NCBI GenBank assembly: GCA_013399695.1
Contig: VXAU01003995.1
Coordinates: 1,483,679-1,547,678 of the forward strand
DNA: 64,000 nucleotides
Direction of reading: 5' to 3'
Source of the DNA: Formicarius rufipectus
Taxonomy: Eukaryota > Chordata > Aves > Passeriformes > Formicariidae
The notes below the pieces were generated by a model. It did not search any database, was not told the DNA's origin, and saw only the letters and a program-made list of their open reading frames with translations. Made by a program: the position numbers and the translations under genes. Shown here in pieces: positions 1 to 11,780 of this stretch. Within the stretch, counting starts at the first letter, position 1, and each line of letters starts with the position of its first letter.

Positions 1-153
1 CAAATCAAATATGCTTTAGGAATTTAAAAGAATAAAGATGTTACAAAATTAGTTATTTTAAGGTTGCCTGAAGAGAATTAAATTAAGAAATCATCCAATA
101 TACTCTCTGGACCCTATAATTAATAACAAACATTTGATGCTAATCTGGGAACC

Positions 154-260
154 TCAGAACACTTTACAAAAATGAACTAATTAAGCCTTATGGCACCCCT
201 GCAAGGTGGGGTAATATATTTACTTTTGATTTAGAAAAGGGTGCCTTCTGGGTGTTGTCA
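154..260 (+). mobile_element. Possible ancient MIR-like SINE fragment
   Basis: The order CAGAACACTTTACAAAAATG, AACTAATTAAGCCTTATGGC, ACCCCTGCAAGGTGGGGTAA resembles the MIR tail block (GCACTTTACAAAT, AACTCATTTAATCCTCACA, ACCCTATGAGGTAGGTA). The following GATTTAGAAAAGGGTGCC could be the degraded GATGAGGAAACTGAGGC part. Similarity is partial and judged by eye from a remembered consensus. Confidence 0.5.
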
Positions 261-3026
261 CAAGAGATAAGCTTAACAATTAATACATGGGACAGTCAAA
301 CAACACTAAACCAGGACTGAGAAATTCAACCAGGAAAACATGATGAACAACAATTTGAGCGGTAATTAAATACACTAAAAATACTATTTCTCCTCAGACC
401 CTGGCTAATTCATCCATGTCAGAAAATTCACCGAAACAGACAAATCCTAACGTGTGCTCCAAAGAACACAATTTTTACTTCATAAGCATGTTGAAATATG
501 AGTTTCAAAGCAGCAGACATCAGCTACCTTCCATTTCTAAGGGAAGCATCTCTCAATTAAACAGCACCTGTGATGGCATCAGGATGCTGCTGAGTGAGTA
601 CCACAGCTTTGCTCACAGTATGACTGTATTATATATGCTGCAAGTAGTATGTTAGGCTTATGTGTCTCAGATACTCTCAATCACACTGAAAGTTGTGTAC
701 ATACATATTTCAATATATGTATAAATGCATATATGCACTCCTGACCATAAAATACTATAATTTTACCAAGCCAGGGTGCTTATTTTTGTAATGACATAAA
801 CGGCCTGATTAAAAAGGTGTTAAGCACTTGTACAAGAGAACAGCTTACACATTTTAATGGGAACATATGTCATTAAGCACACTGCTTGCAGCCCCAGCTC
901 CCCTGAGGCAGTTCATATTTGCAGCTCTCAGCTCTACAGAACCGCTTTTCTACTCTGAGACACACATCACATACCTCTGCAGGGGGAATACCACTCCAAA
1001 ACATGGGATGAAATCCTGTCTCTAAAATTTTGCCTGATAAATCAACTAGCATCCTGAAAACGATCTACAAAGTTGCCTTTTTGCATATTTTCCTAATGTT
1101 AAACTGCAAATAGAGGAGCAGATACTTCCGAGCCACTACAGCTGCGTGTGGTATGTTCAGCTGGTCTGACACACATTCTTGCTGTAAAGAGGCACAGAAT
1201 AATTAATACTGCATAGGCAGCAGGACTTTGAATCACCAACCATGTACCCAAAATGACTACAAAACAACTGTCTGGTTATATTTTACTGACAAGGCATTTT
1301 ATTTCTATCATATTAACATAAAATGATGTCAGGAAAAGCCTCTGCATTTCGTATTTGCCCATCTGCTGAGATGGTCTGCCTTACTGAGTGACATCTGCTG
1401 TGGGCTCCTACTTCTGTGGAATTTAGGGGTTCCAACCCTTAATCACACTCGTTCATTTTATTTCAGCAAAATTCAGTTCAAATATCAGTGAACCACTTTA
1501 GTTGGCCAGAGGCTGGGATGCAAAACAGCAACATACTGAGTTTTCTGTTAGACAGAAATTAAAGGGACATAAACAGTAAAAACAACCAACAATATAGATT
1601 GATAATATGTGCCATTCCAATGTGTTACAATCAACTTTTGATACAGTGCTCTTAAACAAGGCTAAGTCCAAATATGCTGCTTAAAAAGGAGAGAAGGCCA
1701 GATTTGCTGCACAATCAATATGAAAAATGTTGTCTGTTAGATCTGAACACCCTAAAACTATGCAATTAAGATCAAAGTTATTGCTTAAAAAAAATTAGGG
1801 CCACTCAGAAAGGGCTGCACAAGGTAGATGTGGTATTGTGCTTGTGATACTGGGAAAAGAGCAATGGAGACAATGAAAAGAAGGGAGAAAAATCCTGGGG
1901 TTCCTTACTTTAACAAGCAGAGCAGATTTTATTAAGATTAAAATTATTTTGGGAAAGTCGTCAAGGTCAATTAGCAATTACTGAGTGTGAAGACAAATGT
2001 ATTTTTTCAGTGTTTAAACTCTCTTTATGTGTGTTTTTGACACAAAATCATAAAATAGCAAGATTATTTGTCAAGTAACCTGCAAAACTTGAACTGAAAA
2101 TTAAAAAAACAATTAATACATTTGGAAAAAATCATCAATACAGTTCGGGCTTTGTTCTTTGCTATTTGAACCATATATTTTAAATATATAAGAAGCGCAT
2201 GGATCTGGTGCTTGAATCTTTTATAAAACTAATATACATCCTAGTTTACATTAAGGATTTCTTTCCAAGAAAGAGGAGGAGGTTGAACAAGCAACTGCAC
2301 TACAGGACAGGTTTTACTGAGATAGTCTTGCAAATCACTGGCTTTCAATATAATCTTCAATATTACTTTTACTTAATATTACTTACATTACTCCATACTG
2401 CTGTTATGTCAGTAATCCTAAACTAGGATTATTTAAAATAGAAATCTGCTTTTTGAATGCTTGCCTCTATCTCAATCAGCAAAGCTATGATCTGACTTTG
2501 TGAACAAATAGGTGATCAAAATTCAAGCAGTAACAGAGCAGGCATGGAGGGCAAATTCAGCTGGAGGGGGAGGTGTCCTTCCCACTGCTCCCAGAGATGG
2601 TAATAAACGGTTTGTCAGCTCTCAGCAGAGCAGCAGGGGCAGGATGTCACACTGTAAATCTTCACACCCTTCTGTCCTCCAAAGAAAAAGTTGTACATGA
2701 AATCTTTTGAATGGGATTAAATTAGGCTTGTTTTAAATCGGGAAAGCTCAGGCTTTGAATTAGCCACTAAAAAGGGCAGCAAAACATGCACAATGATTAC
2801 CGCAAAGATGTCCACTTCAGTAAGTTACTATGTAAGAGAAAAATGCCATTTCTTTCTTAAGGTGAGTATGTCACAGCCGATCCAAAGCCTTGGTGAGGTT
2901 ATTGCTTGCTAAATCTAAGAGTTAGGATTATACTTTCATTATTAAAGGCTTGCATATGTAATTATCTACTGGAGACAGGGGACGCACCAAACCGTCTTCC
3001 AAACAAGAACAACCAAATTTTTTCTT

Positions 3027-3070
<44 letters not shown>
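3027..3070. repeat. (TA)n microsatellite with one TG interruption
   Basis: (TA)7, one TG unit at 3041-3042, then (TA)14, followed by CAC. It lies in intron and is probably length-polymorphic. It explains the Ile/Tyr-repeat open frame seen over it, which is not a gene. Confidence 0.97.
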
Positions 3071-3075
<5 letters not shown>

Positions 3076-4969
3076 GCAAGCTTGTTCTAGTGTTTCAGGA
3101 AGAAAGATTTTTCTCCTTTGGAGTTATTTTATTCCTTTTGATAGGCTTTCATCTGAAGTTCACAGACTTCCAAAACTTTTGGAAAAAAGCTAGAGTAGAG
3201 ACAACCTTCATGGATTTAATTTTAAATGATACATTTGAAGCTCAGACAGCGATTTTGTTTGTTATCAAAAATTACAGCAGCTTCTGTTATAAAATCCAGC
3301 CATTTTCATATGCTGGATATTCTGAAACACTGATTTATTTGGCTGGTGCTTTACTTGCTTGGATTTTGTCCCAAGCCAAATTTCAATAAAATAAGAATTT
3401 CCCAAAGTTTAGTCCAGGCACCGATGCTAATAGAGGAGGGTTTGGACTGGCAGAGCATGCGATTGCTCTCCTGACAGCTGCTTTGTTAATTCTGCTTAGC
3501 TAGATGGGAAAAAATAGAAAAGAGAAACCAAAATATGTTTCTCAATTGCTTTACTGCTTATTTCAGGGACCTGGTAACCCATAGCCAGGACCTGACCAGC
3601 ACTGAGCACGCACATCATGTCCAACTGAAAAAGTCATGACTTTTCTGCCTTTTTTCATTTTACATCTTGATATACTAATTTCAGTTTCCTCCAATGCCAT
3701 CTAAAGTACTAGTGAATATTTTACCTACCTTATTTTTTCAAATGTCATATAAGTACTAAGAGCACAGTATTTCAGGAGGGATGTTATGAAGGCACCACAT
3801 ATCAGCTATTTGTATCCAAGCTGACAATGGCAGGCAAAATTAATTCTCACTACAGCTTTGCCTCCAACTGCGTCAGATTTACAGAAACCCGAGTCATACA
3901 GCTGTTGGTCTCTAAGATTTCTTAACAACATTGATTAGAAGCTGGTGTTTTGCTGAGATAAAACTGGGTGCCATCTGCAAGGGAAGCAATATTTTGCTCC
4001 TTATAGAGTGTGACGTCCTGCGCCTCTTGACAACCTCTTGATAGTTCCTGCGAGTGCTTCCATGGATAAGCAGATGAGATATCTAATGCTGGCTTTAAGG
4101 AGAATGAGTATCATGTGGAACTGCACAAGAAAGATTTAAACAAAAAATGTGTACAAGGGTTTGAATTGTGTCCCGACTGCAGTCTGAAAAACAAAAGGAG
4201 GCTGAGAAGAATATCTAATTCTAGATTGCTTTTATTCATTTTGTTAATGGGATGAATTATGATTAGTGTTTGCTAAGGATTATGATCTGCTGATATCACT
4301 TGAATTAAGCCAAACTGGATAGTATAAATTACTAGTGGTCAAATCTGGCTGACTTGCTAACAGTCTTTTCCAAAGTAATGAACCATACAATTTGGTATAA
4401 TGAATGCTCCATGGGTTCTAATTTATTGGTTGGGGGCTTTTTTTAGGTGTATGTTTATATTGGCTTATGATCAAGAACCAGATGATTTTAACCATCTTAA
4501 GAGACTGAATATTTTGTGCTGGATATACCAGAAGCAGTACAGAAATATGCAATTCACTGTTCATTCCATTCTGCCTCTGAACACTTTCTCAACAGAAGGT
4601 CACAAGAGCATTTTTATTTTCCTTTGAAGCCACAACTTTGAATTTAGTTACAAATGTGATTTTTAATTATGACATTTTAGATCTTGAGACTATTTTTTAA
4701 AAGCTTGTCCTTGTTTATAGAATGAGTTCAGAAATATTCTCTGTAAAAAATATTCTAATTAAAAACTGTAAGAACTGTATTCTATTTTTTAATCATAGGC
4801 TACCTTTTGATAGAAAGAAATATTTTTATTGCTGGTTGCTTTTCTGTCCCTTGTGAGAAAAGGATTTTGACTGTCTGCACCCACATGTGTGTTCCAATAC
4901 ACAATCTGAAATAATTATCTGACACTAGGAAACAAAAATGCCAATGGTGTTTGCCTTCCATAAAAATCA

Positions 4970-5023
4970 GATCTACTAGTGAAAACTATGAATACTGATC
5001 TATTAGTGAAAACGATGAATTTT
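4970..5023. repeat. 27-bp imperfect tandem duplication
   Basis: Two head-to-tail copies start GATCTACTAGTGAAAAC and GATCTATTAGTGAAAAC. They occupy 4970-4996 and 4997-5023 and differ at four positions. It looks like a small replication-slippage duplication that has since diverged. Confidence 0.85.
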
Positions 5024-5284
5024 GCAATGCTCAGTCTCAACTATTTATTTTCTGCAGGTTTCTGAGAGCAGCCAACTTTGTTTCACTGGCATATTTAGGC
5101 TGCTGTTCTGTTTTGGAAGTGCTGGGTAGTTATTCGCATCTAAAGAAAAATAAAAGGTCAATGAGTGTGCTAAAATGCTTCCACTGTAAAACATGAAAAG
5201 AGTACTTAGTAAATATGTTCGATAAATATGAATCATAAGGACTTAATTTATGAATTAGTTGAAAATAAATCTGAGGCTAAACCT

Positions 5285-5410
5285 CAGGACAGGGCCCTGA
5301 ATGAGCTGTCCTTTCCCAGAGGGTGATCCTGGTTGGAGCAAGGGGGGAGCACTGGAGCAGGTGACCACCCACGGGTGTCTTCCCATCCACCTCCTGCCAG
5401 GATTTCCAAT
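5285..5410 (+). mobile_element. Probable decayed CR1 3' end
   Basis: The segment GGTTGGAGCAAGGGGGGAGCACTGGAGCAGGTGACC followed by CCCACGGGTGTCTTCCCATCC resembles the CR1 tail block in which a GGTTGGAGCAGGGGGTTGGACTAGGTGACC-like run precedes CTTCCAACC. The terminal ATTCTATG repeats are not visible, so this is a tentative call. It is antisense to RELN. Confidence 0.45.
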
Positions 5411-8400
5411 AACAGCAAATATACTTTTTATGAATTAATGCAGCTAATTTCCTTTAGATGAGAAGTCTGAGGAAATACTTATCTGGTTCAACTTCCTCTT
5501 AGTCTATTTATATTCAGAGATATGATGGGTTTCCTGTGCTCACACAAATTTGTTCTCTTCTAATGAACAAGATCAGATCACAATTCATGTTGCTTTTTGT
5601 GCTGAGAATGTTAAGGAGAGAAAAGTAAGCCAGGCAGAAAACTGTGTTTCCCTTTGCCAGTTTCCAAATTATTCTGATGTAAAGATGCTCAGCTATTTAT
5701 AGCATCTTTTTCTGAGATCCAGCTAGCAGGTATGTTCTTGGGTAACATGTCTGTAGCCAAATAAATAATTAACATGATGCTTCTAAATTTAAATGTTCTT
5801 AAGTGCACTAATATCGTATAGAGCTGAGGGTAAAGTGAGAAAACCTGTTAAAGCCAGGATGAAATGGACACCCAGAGATTACAGCTACTGAAACAATAGT
5901 ATCATTAATGCTCTGAAAATACTCTTACAATTGTTCTTGAATGTCGGACCAAGTAGTAACCCCTGTGTTCAGTAAGCATTCTCTACTGATATATCCATGG
6001 TATATGCTTCAACATTATCGCCATTAAACAGTTAATGTCAGATAAAGTGGAGATCCTCTAAGTGAGAGGGTAACCTTTCAATAAAATTGGGCAAAATGCA
6101 AATGATACCATCTTAAACTTGAAGTAATTCAGTGGTACCTAAATATATATCAGTAAGTAAAAGTGACATTCTGTATAACTGTGTTTGGCAGACTGGGTCA
6201 GCTGCAAAGGTCTATAATCAAGGAAATGAGCACCATAAGGTGCTGGTAAGGGTATTGAAAAACCCTTAGGAACGGTTAAGATGGTTAAAATTTAGGAAAG
6301 GAAAGGAAGTTTTACTTAGATCTCTATATTCAGTTCATTTAGAGAGGCAGTAGAAAACACATATCAGTCCCAAGAACTGCTGGTAAAAGAACATATCTTA
6401 AACACAGAGATTTGAAAGTCCTTTCCTTGCCTGCTTTAGGGAAATTACTGACACCAAGAAAATCTGGGAAATATTTTTTCTTAAGCCAGGTTCTGGGCTG
6501 AGGTGTCTCTCTTTTCTGAAACCTATGAAACTGATTGCCCGCCTTTAAATTTGTGGATGGGTAGATAATAATTAGTTTGGTAAATGCTGTTTTTTGCAAT
6601 TCCTGATAGGCTTTTCTGTTTTTATCTGCTTTTGCTTTCATGGAAACCCCTTCCCTCATCCACTGGAAAGAGCCAAGAGCATTTTGCTGAGTTGGGGTCT
6701 TCTCTGTTTTCCCCCTAGGAACTACAGATGCTTTGCTGTTTGAGTTAATTCAAAAATGGACAATTTTAATCATACAAAAGTGTTATCCTCATACCATATG
6801 AGCAGGATTAAGATGAAAGTCCATCTGTAATCCAGCATTTATTATTTGCAGCAACCAATTCCATAATGGCCCACATTTGAGTGTGAGGTGGTGGCACAGC
6901 ACCTGCCCTGGATTTGAATCCTTAGGCTCTGTTTATCTTTTCTGCTTTTCTCCATGTAGTAAATCTGCAACACATTTTAACTCAACAGTGGCTGAGAAGA
7001 AGTAATAAAGACAGTATATCATTGTAACCTTGAGCTTGCCAAAACAACACAAATCATTCTGCCCCAAAGCCATTAAAATGTCTTTCAAATACAGCATCAC
7101 CTTTAAACCTTGATTTCAACCTAGGTATTATCTAGTCAGCCCTTCTTGTATAACTCAGCAAAATCAATAAACGACACCCAACATTTCCACGTGCTATGTG
7201 AAGAGTACTAGATGCCATTACTTACCAGTCTTTCACATTAGTTGCAATTTATAACATATGCATTAACTCAAAGGACTTCTCCACCAGGAAAGAGAAACTA
7301 GTAGGTTTCATGTCAGGCAAGAGCAAATGGCATTTTGGGTAGCCAATCAAAAAAATGGAATACTGTTTTATCAGGGGGAAATGGGAAAAGAAACAAGCAG
7401 AAGAAATACAGAATGGTGAATGATGCTAATTTTGGCATTACATTTTATCAAATTCTCAAGCTGTTCACAAACGTATATGAAAGAAATTAGGACAAAACAA
7501 CCTGGTGGTTCAAATCTATTCAGTGCTGTGTTCTTATTGCTTAGAAGAGAACTTGGTCTAAATGTAGTAACAATGAAGCTTCATTCCATAATTCTAATTT
7601 CTTATGGACAACAGTGCTTAAAAAAACCTATTGCAAAAACTCGTTTTATGCATTCTTTACGCTCAGTTCAGCCAGAGTTCTAACACAATTTTATTAGTGA
7701 GTTTCCTGGCAATGAAATCTTTGAGAACCTCATCCTAGCCCAAAAGTGCTCCTTGTTTACCTAATGCAAGCTTGTCTATCTGACTTGTGGCCACCAGAAC
7801 TGCCTCTTCCCTGATGGTACCACTATCAGCACGACTATATGGATGTGCCAAGCCTGATCAGAAAAGCTGGTCCTTCCTGGAAGGCACTGGAGCAGGAGAA
7901 ACTTGGGTGACTGAAGCAAATCATCTATGCAGGTGACTAAAGCAAAGGAGGTGGCTCAGCATGCCCAAGACATTTGTCACCACAGTTTCTACTGTGAGGG
8001 TTTGGTTTTTTTGTGTTCAGCTAACAAGATAGTGAGGGATTTAAAAGATCAAACACTCTCCCACGCCAGATTCAGAAGCAGGTTATTTTTCACTTTGGTA
8101 TTTCCCTAGAGATATGGCAGTAAATTTTCATAGCAATTCTGAAGAAAATCGCTCATCTTTATTCAGTTCTGCTGAGGGTAAGCCCAGTGCTACCCCACAT
8201 AACGGCTATTACAGCATTTGTCAGTCATCTGATAGCTTCTGCTAATTGTAAAACTGACTTTAAAAAATGGAAAATTAAGAGAAAATTATCAGCAAGGGTT
8301 CTTTTCAGCCAAAGCTAAGGCCTGTTTAGCAAAACATGTTTGAATGTCTCCTATTGAGTGGTCTGAATCCAAGCAGAGCATAAACAGACAGCACAACAGC

Positions 8401-10089
8401 ACTACTGTCAATGTAACAGCTGCCACCAGAACTGAACTAAAACATGATAAGGACATGAACAATACATGTCTTCAGACTGTTGCAAGGGGCCAAATGCAGT
8501 CGTGGTTGTTCACATGGCTGAGCCAAAGTGGAGCCGGGATGTTTCTGGTGGGAAGAAGGTATCGTCACCCTGCACAGATGGTCTGCAGAGCCCTCCAGAT
8601 GCTGCTCTAGGGGAGAGTCCAGAGAGACTGCTATTGCCTCTACAGAAATACATGGAGGTCAGTGAATCAGCTCCACTATTTATTTTGTAGGATTAATTTT
8701 TGTCTATCACCATCTCCTATTTGCTGAGGTTAATAGAGAAGTAAACGTTATTTTTCTGAAGCACGAAAGCTTGGCACGTAAGGACTAATCCAAAGGGCAC
8801 GATCAACAATTCTAATGATGGTGATGATTAAATAAAATAATAATAATCTGTAGACTGAATATGCATCAAAGCAAAAAAAGTATTTCCAGAATCTATATAA
8901 TCAAATACGCTTTATAATTTAATTCTGCAAGACTCACTGGTAACAATGGCAAATTGCCACTACAAAAAGTGAAGTGAAAAAAATTGCATTTTATTTTCTA
9001 AAAGTGATAAGTTCTATCTGTGATTTGTCTTCAATGACCATCACCAAGACCTTTAGCCCACGGATTTTCTGAGTCAAATAGCTCTCATATAGATCCTACT
9101 ACTGACCTTGGTAGTTCAGGGAGAGAAACAGAGGCTGCTGGTTAATGACTGAGTAATCTGTTGTCTTAGGCTGAGGCAGGACATGCTTTGGAAATGCTTT
9201 GGAATCATTATGTCAAAGATCTATATCCAAATCAGTGATCCTTACTCATATACTAACCAAAAGCAACCGACAGCATATTTTGAATAGCTTTCTCCATTAC
9301 AGTCACTGAGGACTGTAAATCAGCAGCATTAAAACCAGACTTTAAATAAACTAAGCCACGTGGAAGTCCTTGGTATGTGTATTGCCCACACATCTCTTAA
9401 AAAAATATGCCAGTATAAATCTAAAGTCACCACAGGTAATACAAGTACTCTACAGTTAAGTACAGCTGATGGTCTGATGGATTGTAAAAGCTCAAGAAAC
9501 TTGAAGTGAAGGCAGGGGTGATTACTCAACCAGAAAACAAATTTGCAGGAGCAGAAAGTGTGTTGAACAAGATTGGAGAAATTATTACTTTTGTTACTGG
9601 TTTAAGTGATTCTACAATGAGATTGTCAATGAAATATTTATGCATGTACAAGCAGAAAGTTTGGCATTTTATCTCCTTTTGAGGAAGATAGAAAATGGGG
9701 GCACAGTGAAGATCACCCCAGTAACATCTCTGAATCCTGAATTAGTGAAGTTTTGTCCGTAACAAAGAGTCCCGAATAGCTGAATACCCATAGTAATATT
9801 TCTTCAATAGTATTTTAACCATTTTAAAATCAATGGATATTTATCTTTGATACAGAGTTCCATTAGAAAAATATTAAGGGAGATTGATAAGCTGCTGCCA
9901 GGTGATTGTTAGTGATTGCAACAGATTAATTTTATCCATAAGGAACCCTGGAGGTTTTATCCTTGACTAATACTGTAATGAACAATAAACTTGGTTGTCT
10001 CAAGGACATTTATAGAAAATGAGTTGGAACAATGGAACGTTCAATAGCAAGACGGCAGAGTGACTGGATGATGTTAAAGATGCTAACAA

Positions 10090-10180
10090 CACACTTCAGG
10101 TCAGCCCTGAAGTGGCCAGGTAGGTGGACTAGATGATCACTGTAGGTCACTTCTAACTGAAATAGTCCTATTCTATTCTA
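10090..10180 (+). mobile_element. CR1 LINE 3' terminus (ATTCTATT-type)
   Basis: Short tail with GTAGGTGGACTAGATGATCA, CTGTAGGTCACTTCTAACTG, then AAATAGTCCTATTCTATTCTA. The ATTCTATT terminal repeat and the GGACTAGATGATC block are typical of an avian CR1 subfamily. Only about 90 bp is clear. The sequence just upstream (10030-10090) may belong to the same copy. Confidence 0.85.
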
Positions 10181-11575
10181 CCCCAGTAGCAGCAGGAGAA
10201 AAGGGGTATTCTTAATCTACAAGTAAGGTCCAAATGCTTTTGGTTTCAGACCAGTGAGCAAATCATAATGTGAATGACTCATCTTTTGGATAATACCTAC
10301 TGGGATTTTCCTGAGAGGACAGACAGAGTCCATCTGGCAAAATCACAAAGCATTCTCCCAGATTAAAGCCTACTACTAAAACCCTACCGAAAACTGTTTT
10401 TAATGAAGGTTGATGTGCTAGATCCATATTTTGCTTTGTGTCAGGTCTTTATTTTCTCTAGCAATAGCAGGGACTAAGCACAGGATCCACGCAGCAAAGA
10501 TGCCTAATGAATTTCCAGTGTCAAGGCCTGACAACCTTCAGGCACTGATGATCACCTTTGCTCATGCATCCTGCATCTTTGTCTTTCATGTTAACAAAGA
10601 ACAGCAAATAATGCTCTTAGAGAGCAGCATCTTCTTTTCCAGCTCTGTGGTATTCTCAGTGCCTAACAGAAATTTAGTTACAGTCTTTATTATTTAATTT
10701 ATTGCAGGAAAAGTTATTCTGCATTGTACTGACATTCTTGTAAGGATATTCATCTGTCACAGTGAACATATGTGTCAGTGTTACACATATGAAATGACCA
10801 TACTTCAGATGAAAGCAATTAGGGAAAGTCAGTTTATGATTAGAAACAAATTTTAAATATGGCAAGTCACATATTTGCCACAGAAAGGTAGCTTGAGGGG
10901 GACTGAACGTAAGAATTAATGATTGACTCACAGTAAAATCCACTAGTTTTGGGACCCAATCTTTGTGGAAGTTTTTTATAATAATTTTTTGGAAGAGAAA
11001 GTCCAAGTCCAGACTTTTTCTCCAAGTAAAATAAAAAAACTTTTGAAGCTTTGGCTAGTTCTTTGTTTGCAAGACTAATGGCTTGATCTTTAAATAATGG
11101 AACTGAAGTGCCAAATGTTTGTAATGTTTGAAGGCATATTCCCTCTCAGAAGATTAAAGACAGCCCTTCCCCCATAAACCAATATAAGTTTAATGCAAAA
11201 TAGAAGGGAGGTTGGATTTTTTAGAAAATTAGGGGGGAGGGAGGTTTGCTAATTATCTCTAGTAATGACAGAAGATCTTTGTGATAATGGCATAAAAGTT
11301 GAACAGAAAGCAATTTTAAAGTAGAACTCTGCTTTACAAACATTACGTGTTTATGGTTTATATAGTACTGACAAACTCATCCTGTTCTCAGGGGAATGTT
11401 GAAGGTTTTTCATAACAAAGCTGAAGAGTGAGAGGTTTTCTTATCAAATTATTCCCATTTTGAAATATGGTTTAACAGTCAGAAATTATCTACTAGCATT
11501 AAGACATAAGGAGGGAGCTATGGAACAAAGTTTTTCAAGGTAATATTGTCCATTAACAATTTTCACGTTGTAACA

Positions 11576-11780
11576 CACATTGCCCCCGAGGAGCACCTGC
11601 CCTGGAGGCCAGACTGAGTGTTTGTGCTCATCACAGCACCTTCAGCTTCAGCCTGGTGTATGGTGCAGAGGCACTGAGGGTCAGGAGGGCTGGGAAGTGC
11701 CTGCCAATGCTGATCTGACCACGCAGAGCGTGCGCAGCCCGGGCACACCACTGCCACCGGAGCATATGCTTGGAGAGGAC
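11576..11780. other. GC-rich pocket with several CpGs, no recognised identity
   Basis: About 200 bp of clearly higher GC than its surroundings, with CpGs in CCCGAGG, CCACGCAGAGCGTGCGCAGC, CCCGGGC and ACCGGAGC. Short open frames exist on both strands but none resembles a known protein, and no splice signals fit reelin. It could be a decayed transposon, a regulatory element or chance. Confidence 0.4.

Noticed and set aside
3027..3070. TATA-like sequence as a promoter.
   Set aside because: It is a (TA)n microsatellite with no initiator or coding start in context.
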